Of a stretch of DNA of 32,466 bases, positions 23,472-32,466 are shown one piece after another. The notes under the pieces are model-generated. The model worked only from the letters and a program-made list of their open reading frames with translations, did no database searches and was not told where the DNA came from. The number at the start of each line of letters is the position of its first letter. Positions within the stretch are counted from its first letter, which is position 1. This DNA comes from Porticoccus sp. GTDB taxonomy: Bacteria > Pseudomonadota > Gammaproteobacteria > Pseudomonadales > Porticoccaceae. Position numbers and translations under genes: made by a program. The stretch spans positions 20,449-52,914 of the forward strand of contig NVUM01000006.1 of the NCBI GenBank assembly GCA_002733125.1, read 5' to 3'.

Positions 23472-24077
23472 ATGTCCGAGGCGGATCGTTACACGCGAAA
23501 GGATGTCGAGGTGCTCGGCCGTGAACAGGTGTTTCGTGGTTTTTTCTCCATGATAAAACTGACCCTGCGGCACAAACTGTTCTCCGGTGAATGGTCAGAG
23601 CCTATTGTGCGGGAATTGTTCGAGCGGGGCAGTTGCGTGGGTGTGCTGCTCTATGATCCACAACATGAACTATTGGCGCTGGCAGAGCAGTTTCGTGTGG
23701 GGGCGCTGGAGGATGCCAAAGGCCCCTGGTTATACGAGGTGGTTGCCGGAATGGTCGAACCGGGCGAACAACTCGAAGAAGTGGCAAGGCGCGAGACCCT
23801 TGAGGAGGCGGGCCTGGCTCCCGCTAGGCTGCTGCCGATCTGCGATTACTGGGTCAGCCCCGGTAATACCAGCGAGCGCATGTACCTGTTCTGCGCACTG
23901 CTGGACCTGAGCACGGCGGGTGGTATTTACGGGCTGGATCACGAGTCAGAGGACATCAGGCTCCACGTCATGCCAAGAACCGAGGCGTTTGCCCGGCTGG
24001 ACCAGGGGCAGTGCAATAACGCGGCTACTATGATCAGTCTGATGTGGTTGCGAATGAATTACCCGCATTTTGTGTGA
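23472..24077 (+). CDS. nudF: ADP-ribose diphosphatase (Nudix hydrolase)
   Basis: This 201-residue cytoplasmic enzyme hydrolyses ADP-ribose to AMP and ribose 5-phosphate. The Nudix box is intact at about residues 93-115: GMVEPGEQLEEVARRETLEE followed by AGL, fitting GX5EX7REUXEEXGU. The N-terminal VLGREQVFRGFFSMIKLTLRH and C-terminal MYLFCALLDLSTAGGIYGLD segments are typical of NudF, as is the position before DUF1249 and cpdA, shared with E. coli and Pseudomonas. ATG 23472 follows AGGGGGT. The nudF-DUF1249-cpdA order suggests a cotranscribed housekeeping group, although gaps of 59 and 51 bp leave room for internal promoters. Confidence 0.93.
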   Translation: MSEADRYTRKDVEVLGREQVFRGFFSMIKLTLRHKLFSGEWSEPIVRELFERGSCVGVLLYDPQHELLALAEQFRVGALEDAKGPWLYEVVAGMVEPGEQLEEVARRETLEEAGLAPARLLPICDYWVSPGNTSERMYLFCALLDLSTAGGIYGLDHESEDIRLHVMPRTEAFARLDQGQCNNAATMISLMWLRMNYPHFV

Positions 24078-24136
24078 CAGATTGCGCCATTTTTGATGCC
24101 GGGAAAGTAAAGTCGGCAAAAACGTGACTGAGTACT

Positions 24137-24607
24137 GTGAATCCGAAGATGAAAGTACGTTACAAAGTAGATCTGATCGGGTACATGGCCGAGTGTGATG
24201 CAAACTACCTGCGGCTCATGAAGCTGTTTCCCGATATGGCGAACGGTGGTGAGCGCAGAATCGGTCTGCGTCACGACGGTGAGCATATATTGCGGTTGAT
24301 TGCGCGCGAGCAGACCGCTTACACCACGCTGGTGGAACTGTCTCAGGGAGCCCGGGATGGTGGGAGAGATGGCTGGTTCAAACTGCCGATACTGAAGTTG
24401 CGTCTTTATCACGATGCCCGCGTTGCAGAGGTATTGTCCTGGGAGGGTGTCCGGCAAATCAGGCCTCGTTACGATTATCCCAACCGGCAGATGTATCATC
24501 AGGATGAAAAGGCACAATGGAATCGTTTTTTGGGAGAGTGGTTATCCCATTGCCTGAAATATGGTTATCATCTGGAGCCGTTATTCGGCGAAACGCCATA
24601 CGGATGA
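24137..24607 (+). CDS. DUF1249 family protein (YqiB-like)
   Basis: The 156-residue cytoplasmic protein matches DUF1249 by its N-terminal RYKVDLIGYMAECDANYLRL followed by MKLFPDM, the central LRLYHDARVAEVLSW, and the C-terminal YDYPNRQMYHQDEKAQWNRF with LSHCLKYGY. The family's biochemical function is not known. It is conserved between nudF and cpdA in many gammaproteobacteria, so a link to nucleotide metabolism or cAMP is sometimes guessed but cannot be shown here. The start is uncertain: GTG 24137 gives MNPKMKVRYK, while ATG 24149 gives MKVRYK; neither has a convincing ribosome binding site. Confidence 0.88.
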   Translation: MNPKMKVRYKVDLIGYMAECDANYLRLMKLFPDMANGGERRIGLRHDGEHILRLIAREQTAYTTLVELSQGARDGGRDGWFKLPILKLRLYHDARVAEVLSWEGVRQIRPRYDYPNRQMYHQDEKAQWNRFLGEWLSHCLKYGYHLEPLFGETPYG

Positions 24608-24658
24608 GGCTGGTTGGCTTGCCATTGCCAGTGAGCATTAAAAGGGAGTCGAATCATC

Positions 24659-25456
24659 TTGCAGCACACCACCCGGCACATTGCCCGAATACTGCAATTA
24701 TCGGATAGTCATCTCGGACCCGGTCGTAATTTCAAATTGGCGGGCATCAACACCTACCAGAGCCTTGGGCAGGTACTGTCGGCCTTGCCCGGCCAGGGTG
24801 TGGCACCTGAGCTGTTGGCGGTGACCGGGGATATTGCCGGTGACGGTGACGAAGGCGCATACCATTTGTTCAATGAGGTTATGGCAGAACAACCTCGGCC
24901 TTTTGCCTGGCTGCCGGGCAACCACGACGACTTTTCCCTAATGCGTCAGGTGCTCCATCAGTCGTTCAGGCGGGTCATCGAGCTGGATAACTGGGTGGCA
25001 ATCTTCCTGGTCAGTGCCCAGGCGGGTGAGGTGGCAGGGCAATTGGCAGATGCCGAGTTAGCTGAGCTGGCAGACCTGCTGCACCGTTATCGCGATCGCC
25101 ATGTGTTGCTGTTTATGCACCATATGCCGGTAGAAATCAGCTGCCAGTGGCTCGACAAACACCGGGTTGCCAACCATCGTCAACTGGCTGACCTGATGGC
25201 CGGGTTCCCCGGGGTCAAAGCACTGTTTGCCGGCCATGTGCATCAGGCATTTTCAACCTCATGGCAGGGGATCGGGGTACACAGTGCCCCGTCGACCTGT
25301 TTTCAGTTTGCCCCCGGCAGTGATGGTTTCGAATTGGCCGAACAACCCCCCGGGTATCGCTGGATTGATCTGTACGCCGATGGTCACCTGAAAACCGGTG
25401 AGGGATTTGTTGCCGGGGCCGAGCAGCAGGTGGATCATCGTTGCAGTGGGTACTGA
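24659..25456 (+). CDS. cpdA: 3',5'-cyclic-AMP phosphodiesterase (calcineurin-like)
   Basis: The 265-residue metallophosphoesterase shows every metal-binding motif in order: LQLSDSHLGPG (DxH), VTGDIAGDGDEGAYHLF (GD), LPGNHDD (GNHD), LFMHHMPV (H) and FAGHVHQAFS (GHxH). This set and the genomic position next to DUF1249 and yqiA identify CpdA (Icc), which lowers intracellular cAMP and so tunes CRP/Vfr-type regulation. The start is TTG 24659, with GGGAG ten bases upstream; no ATG lies before the first motif. A promoter for the next gene occurs in the 102-bp gap downstream, so cpdA may end its transcript or read through. Confidence 0.92.
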   Translation: MQHTTRHIARILQLSDSHLGPGRNFKLAGINTYQSLGQVLSALPGQGVAPELLAVTGDIAGDGDEGAYHLFNEVMAEQPRPFAWLPGNHDDFSLMRQVLHQSFRRVIELDNWVAIFLVSAQAGEVAGQLADAELAELADLLHRYRDRHVLLFMHHMPVEISCQWLDKHRVANHRQLADLMAGFPGVKALFAGHVHQAFSTSWQGIGVHSAPSTCFQFAPGSDGFELAEQPPGYRWIDLYADGHLKTGEGFVAGAEQQVDHRCSGY

Positions 25457-25496
25457 TGTGTTCTGACTGCTGTTGCTGGGGGGCGGCATCCACAGC

Positions 25497-25525
25497 CTGT
25501 CACTGTCTGTCGATAACGTTATAAT
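25497..25525 (+). promoter_or_regulatory. Sigma70-type promoter upstream of yqiA-parE
   Basis: A perfect TATAAT (25520-25525) lies 17 bases after CTGTCA (25497-25502), which matches four of six -35 positions. Transcription would start near 25532, giving a leader of about 27 bases before the yqiA ATG. It could drive yqiA, parE, the DUF748 gene and parC together. Confidence 0.6.
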
Positions 25526-25558
25526 CCTCGGATTGGTCCTGCAGGTTGTACGTCAATC

Positions 25559-28020
<2,462 letters not shown>

Positions 28021-28082
28021 GCCCTGGTCAATGAGTAAGTGCGCGGTATGATTCGACGGAATGTTTCCGGGGTGAAAATTCC

Positions 28083-30902
28083 ATGAAAAAGCTACAGATG
28101 TTTCTCCGCTGGAGTCTGATCAGCGTTGCGCTGCTGGTGGTTGTGGTGCTTTCACTGCTGCCGTTTATGATTCGCTGGCAAGGCGCTGTCTGGCTTGAGC
28201 AGCAAGGGCTGGATGCCGATATCGGTTATGTGGAAATCCGCCCGATGCTGGGCACGGTGCAAGTGAACAACGTCCACACCCAGTCTCCCGACGGGGAGCG
28301 ATTGATACTCGACCAGCTGTTGTTCGATATTGCCTGGAACCCCCTCTTTGAAAACAGCCTACACATTGAAGAGGTATCCATTGAAGGGTTGACGCTTGAT
28401 CTGGCCATGACGCCTTCCGGTCTGCGTGTGGGCGGTATCTCATTGCCCACCGACGAGGCCGCGCCGGATACGGCGGGCACGCCACTGTTTGAGCGATTGG
28501 CGCTGGATCAGCTTCAGCTTCGCGATCTGACATTTTGTTTCCTCCTGATGAATGAGCGCGGTGAACAGCGGGCGAACCAGTGTGCCGGATTGAATGCATT
28601 GCGGCTCAGTGACCTCACCATGGCATTGGGTGATACGCCCTCACTGTCGCTGCCCGGCGTATCGCTCAGTGGACTGCACTGGGTTGACCGGCTTGACTCC
28701 CTGCAACTGGCGGCGGTCGAGTCACTGTCCGTCACCGGTCTGAGCAGTCCCGATATGGCTCGCTGGCAGTTGGAGACGGTCAATCTTCAGTCGCTGGCTC
28801 TGTTGCCGGGGGGCAATCCTGCGGTGCAATTGAACGAGCTGGCGTTGACCGGTTTCAACCTCGCGGATGATGTGGAGTTGAATACCGTATCGCTTGATGC
28901 CCTTGCTGTCGGGCTGGCACTCGATCAGATCAATGGCCTGGCATTTGCGCCGGCACTGCTGAAACGTGTGAGCCAGCTCACGCCCGAGACCGCTTCTCAG
29001 GGGGCTGTCGATGCGAGCGGCGAGGCAAACGACAGACAGCTCAGGCTCAAACAGCTTGTTCTGCGGCAAATCGACATCGGGGCGGATCGCCCGCTGTTGT
29101 CTGCTGGCAAACTGCGGTTCAGCGATATGCGGTTGGCAGGTGCAGCGGTGGCGATAGACACCCTGACCCTCGGCCATCTCAACCTGCTCCCCGGTGCAGA
29201 GGAGGTGCTGGCGTTGGACAGTCTTGAGGTGCGGGGGCTTGATGTGAACCGGGATGTCGCCGCTATCGCCGGGCTGACGCTGGGCGACCTTCAAGTGCGC
29301 CTGGAGACCGACCCGCGGGGCGCACTGGCATTTGCACCAACGCTGATCAGTCAGCTTACGCCGGCGCCGGAAAAAAATGATAGTGCTGTGGAGAGTGTTA
29401 GGCCGCCACCAGAAACGTCCGCTGCCATGGGTTTTGAGATGGGTAATCTGCAACTGGGATCGCTGGCCGTTTTTGCCGATCGCGAATTACTGTCGCTCGA
29501 TGCGCTCGGACTGCAAAAGTTGAAACTTGCCGGCGATCAGGTTGAGCTGGCCCGACTGGAGATGTCCACGGTGGATTTTCTCGCGCCCGCCCCGGGTACC
29601 GCCGAGGTGAGTCACTATGTGAAAATCCCCTGGTTATCCTTGGACAACCTGGCAAAAAATTCCGGCACGCTCAGCCTCGGGAAACTCCAGATAAGCGATC
29701 CCGAGATCTTCGTGCATCGCAATGCCGATGGCATACTGTCGATGTCCAGCGAACTCGCCGTTTTGTTGGGGCAGGATGGCGAAACAGTTGTGGGAGAGTC
29801 GGAGAATTCTGCACAGCAACCCGCCACAGAAAATACACCGCCCTTAAAGCTGCAACTGGCGTCTCTGACGATTGGCGAGCAGGGCCGGTTGCACATACTG
29901 GATGAAAGTGTGTCGCCGCCGCTGGATCAACACTTTACTGACGTTGATGTAAGGGTCAGCCATCTTGGCGGTGACAGACCTGATACCTCTGCTGATGTGA
30001 ATCTGAATATGGCTCTGAATCAGTTTGGTGCGCTATCCCTGGCAGGCCAGATTGCCCCCTTTGGCGATACCATAAGTACAGATCTCGAGGGGGAGATCAA
30101 AGGCATTGATGTGCGTGACATTTCCGGTTACGCAAAAAAATTCAGTGGTTATCACCTCGACCAGGGACTGGTGGATGTCGATATCAGTGTCGATATTCTT
30201 AAAGACACCATTGATGCGGTGGTCACCACCCGCTTCCACAAGCTGCAGGTGTCGCCAGTGAGCAAAGCCGACCTTGAAGCGGGTGCCGCTGAGCTGGGCG
30301 TACCACTGGAGTTCGCACTGTCATTGTTGCGCGATAAAAATGGCATGATCGAATTGAAGCTGCCGATTAGCGGCAATATCAATTCGCCGACTTTTTCCAT
30401 CAGACATGTTGTCAACAAGGTCATGTTCAAGGTGATTAAAGAGACGGTGATCAATTATTACCTGCCTTTTGGGCTGGTGGTGAAGACATTGGTTGGCGAC
30501 AGTCTTGCCGGGATGGGCTTTGAGCCGGTGCCCTTTGCGCCGGGTACAGCAGCGCTGGATGAGGCCGGAGAGGCCAACCTGGATCGTCTCTCGGATATGC
30601 TGCAAAAACGCCAGCAGCTGCAATTGGTGTTCTGTGCACCCGCTACCCTTCAGGACTGGGCTGCACAATTTTCCCCGGATGAGCTGACAAGCCTGCAGTC
30701 ATCCGGGGAAAACCCCCAGCTTCCCGACATCACGGCGGAGCAATCTGCCGGATTGGCTGCGCTTGCCAATCAGCGCACGGTTGTCGCGAAACAGTACCTG
30801 ATTGATCACGGTGTCACTCCGGGGCAAATCATTCTGTGTACTGGGAAGTTTGATCAGCGCAGTACCCTGCGTCCGGAGATGTCCATCACCATTGGCCAGT
30901 AA
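28083..30902 (+). CDS. DUF748 / AsmA-like envelope protein
   Basis: The product has 939 residues. One N-terminal membrane segment, [19 protein letters not shown] (about residues 12-30), anchors a long, repetitive beta-rich periplasmic region of short LxLxxLxL-type strands. The C-terminal third matches DUF748/AsmA-like proteins: [68 protein letters not shown] and [20 protein letters not shown]. AsmA-like proteins are implicated in lipid transport between membranes or outer-membrane assembly; the role here is inference only. It has a GGGGTGA ribosome binding site, 62 bp after parE and 44 bp before parC. A location between the two topoisomerase IV genes is notable, but gives no clear functional link. 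Confidence 0.8.
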   Translation: MKKLQMFLRWSLISVALLVVVVLSLLPFMIRWQGAVWLEQQGLDADIGYVEIRPMLGTVQVNNVHTQSPDGERLILDQLLFDIAWNPLFENSLHIEEVSIEGLTLDLAMTPSGLRVGGISLPTDEAAPDTAGTPLFERLALDQLQLRDLTFCFLLMNERGEQRANQCAGLNALRLSDLTMALGDTPSLSLPGVSLSGLHWVDRLDSLQLAAVESLSVTGLSSPDMARWQLETVNLQSLALLPGGNPAVQLNELALTGFNLADDVELNTVSLDALAVGLALDQINGLAFAPALLKRVSQLTPETASQGAVDASGEANDRQLRLKQLVLRQIDIGADRPLLSAGKLRFSDMRLAGAAVAIDTLTLGHLNLLPGAEEVLALDSLEVRGLDVNRDVAAIAGLTLGDLQVRLETDPRGALAFAPTLISQLTPAPEKNDSAVESVRPPPETSAAMGFEMGNLQLGSLAVFADRELLSLDALGLQKLKLAGDQVELARLEMSTVDFLAPAPGTAEVSHYVKIPWLSLDNLAKNSGTLSLGKLQISDPEIFVHRNADGILSMSSELAVLLGQDGETVVGESENSAQQPATENTPPLKLQLASLTIGEQGRLHILDESVSPPLDQHFTDVDVRVSHLGGDRPDTSADVNLNMALNQFGALSLAGQIAPFGDTISTDLEGEIKGIDVRDISGYAKKFSGYHLDQGLVDVDISVDILKDTIDAVVTTRFHKLQVSPVSKADLEAGAAELGVPLEFALSLLRDKNGMIELKLPISGNINSPTFSIRHVVNKVMFKVIKETVINYYLPFGLVVKTLVGDSLAGMGFEPVPFAPGTAALDEAGEANLDRLSDMLQKRQQLQLVFCAPATLQDWAAQFSPDELTSLQSSGENPQLPDITAEQSAGLAALANQRTVVAKQYLIDHGVTPGQIILCTGKFDQRSTLRPEMSITIGQ

Positions 30903-30946
30903 TCCATAACCGCAAACCCGTTGTCACCGCACGAGCAGTAAAATTT

Positions 30947-32466
30947 ATGACAGAGACCACGATCATTAATCCGGCGATTGAGCAGATACCGCTGCGCAGC
31001 TATACCGAAAAAGCGTACCTGGATTACTCCATGTATGTGATTCTCGACCGGGCCTTGCCGCATATCGGTGATGGCCTGAAGCCGGTTCAGCGGCGAATCA
31101 TTTATGCCATGAGTGAGTTGGGGCTCAAATCCACGGCCAAGCACAAGAAATCCGCCCGGACCGTGGGTGACGTCATCGGTAAATTCCATCCCCATGGGGA
31201 CAGCGCGGCCTATGAGGCGATGGTATTGATGGCGCAGCCGTTCTCCTACCGTTATCCACTGGTGGACGGCCAGGGTAACTGGGGCTCCTCCGATGACCCA
31301 AAATCCTTTGCTGCAATGCGTTATACAGAATCAAAGCTGGCACATTTTGCCGAGCTGCTGTTGTCGGAGCTGGCCCAGGGTACAGTTGACTGGAAAGCGA
31401 ACTTTGACGGTACCCTCAATGAGCCCATCACACTGCCGGCGCGCGCCCCCCATGTGTTATTGAATGGTACGACCGGTATTGCCGTGGGCATGTCCACAGA
31501 TATTCCGCCGCACAACCTGCGGGAGTTGATCAGTGCCTGTGTACATTTGCTGGATCAGCCCGGCGCTACCACGGCGGAATTGTGTGAGCATATACAGGGA
31601 CCGGACTATCCCACCGAGGCGGAAGTGATTACGCCCCGGGAAGACATCCTGAAAACCTACGAGACCGGCCGCGGCAGCCTGAAAATGCGCGCTGTCTGGC
31701 AGTCGGAACAGAGCGATATCATCGTCACCGGACTGCCTTTTCAGGTGTCTGGTGCCAGGGTTCTGGAGCAGATTGCCGCCCAGATGCAGGCCAAAAAGTT
31801 GCCGATGGTCGCGGATTTGCGCGATGAGTCCGATCACGAGAACCCGACCCGGCTGGTGATTGTACCCCGCTCCAACCGGGTTGATCTGGACGGGCTGATG
31901 CAGCATTTGTTTGCCACCACGGATCTGGAAAAGAACTATCGGGTTAACCTCAATATGATCGGGGTGGATGGTCGCCCGGAAGTGAAGTCCCTCAATAAAA
32001 TTCTCACCGAGTGGCTCGCTTACCGCATGGATACTGTGCGCCGTCGATTGCAGTTTCGGCTGGACAAGGTGGATCACCGGCTACACCTGTTGGAAGGCCT
32101 GTTGATCGCATTTTTGAATATAGATGAAGTGATTCATATTATTCGAAGTGAGGACGAGCCAAAACCGGTATTGATCCAGCGCTTTAGTCTCAGTGATATC
32201 CAGGCAGAGTACATTCTCGATACCAAACTGCGCCAGCTGGCCCGCCTGGAGGAAGTTCGCATTCGTGCCGAGCAGGAAGCGCTGGCGGCGGAGAAACTCG
32301 AGCTGGAAAAAATTCTCGGTTCCGCAAAGCGTCTCAAGACCCTGGTGCGCAATGAGTTGCTGGCCGTGGCCGATGAATTCGGTGATGAACGCCGTTCACC
32401 ACTGGTCCGCCGTGAGGAAGCCAGGGCATTTTCTGAAACCGAACTGTTGGTGTCCGAGCCGGTAAC
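30947..32466 (+). CDS. parC: DNA topoisomerase IV subunit A, N-terminal part (3' end outside window)
   Basis: ParC is the DNA-cutting subunit paired with ParE. About 506 of roughly 750 residues are present, open to the right edge. The breakage-reunion domain is clear: [60 protein letters not shown], and the catalytic tyrosine Tyr126 in [25 protein letters not shown] follows. The coiled-coil region starts near residue 360 and contains [20 protein letters not shown]. In the quinolone-determining stretch Ser86 and Glu90 are present, the usual susceptible residues. The [21 protein letters not shown] form is ParC-like rather than GyrA-like. ATG 30947 has only weak upstream purines. Confidence 0.96.
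   Translation, partial: MTETTIINPAIEQIPLRSYTEKAYLDYSMYVILDRALPHIGDGLKPVQRRIIYAMSELGLKSTAKHKKSARTVGDVIGKFHPHGDSAAYEAMVLMAQPFSYRYPLVDGQGNWGSSDDPKSFAAMRYTESKLAHFAELLLSELAQGTVDWKANFDGTLNEPITLPARAPHVLLNGTTGIAVGMSTDIPPHNLRELISACVHLLDQPGATTAELCEHIQGPDYPTEAEVITPREDILKTYETGRGSLKMRAVWQSEQSDIIVTGLPFQVSGARVLEQIAAQMQAKKLPMVADLRDESDHENPTRLVIVPRSNRVDLDGLMQHLFATTDLEKNYRVNLNMIGVDGRPEVKSLNKILTEWLAYRMDTVRRRLQFRLDKVDHRLHLLEGLLIAFLNIDEVIHIIRSEDEPKPVLIQRFSLSDIQAEYILDTKLRQLARLEEVRIRAEQEALAAEKLELEKILGSAKRLKTLVRNELLAVADEFGDERRSPLVRREEARAFSETELLVSEPV

Overview
This 32.5 kb window is a chromosomal segment from a gammaproteobacterium. The gene order (glnE, ilvE, waaF, waaC, waaG, waaP, a run of kinases, a carbamoyltransferase, waaL, hldE, waaA, tolC, nudF, DUF1249, cpdA, yqiA, parE, parC) follows the Pseudomonas aeruginosa LPS inner-core neighbourhood as I remember it. 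The genus cannot be named from the sequence. A marine Pseudomonadales/Cellvibrionales-type bacterium fits best, and the core genes are GC-rich. Nearly every base is coding. I found no tRNA, rRNA, insertion sequence or CRISPR array.

Layout. 1-1306: 3' part of glnE. 1357-11005: ilvE followed by a tightly coupled LPS core operon. It makes the heptose/glucose inner core (waaF, waaC, waaG), then carries WaaP and three further kinase-like genes, one of which holds two kinase domains, and a NodU/CmcH-type carbamoyltransferase. 11025-12778: a strikingly AT-rich pair, an FkbM methyltransferase and a sulfotransferase-like gene, probably acquired. 12826-16809 (minus strand): a DUF6625-like putative glycosyltransferase, a GT4 glycosyltransferase, a WaaL-type O-antigen ligase and a small LPS-kinase-like protein. 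16893-18317: hldE, which makes ADP-heptose for WaaC and WaaF. 18322-20345 (minus): an aldo/keto reductase and an FAD oxidoreductase. 20503-21783: waaA (Kdo transferase), with a clear sigma70 promoter. 21761-23176 (minus): tolC, overlapping waaA tail to tail. 23472-25456: nudF, a DUF1249 gene and cpdA. 25559 to the end: yqiA, parE, a DUF748/AsmA-like gene and parC (cut by the window edge), headed by a TATAAT promoter.

How it works together. HldE supplies activated heptose, WaaA adds Kdo to lipid A, WaaC and WaaF add heptoses and WaaG the first hexose. The kinase set, the carbamoyltransferase and possibly the methyltransferase and sulfotransferase decorate the core, and WaaL caps it with O-polysaccharide. 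The most notable theme is the density of decorating enzymes: six kinase-fold domains in five genes, two of them with non-canonical catalytic loops, beside carbamoyl-, methyl- and sulfo-transferase candidates. This suggests a heavily charged and variable LPS core. The central 11.0-16.8 kb block looks like a strain-variable insert in an otherwise conserved locus.
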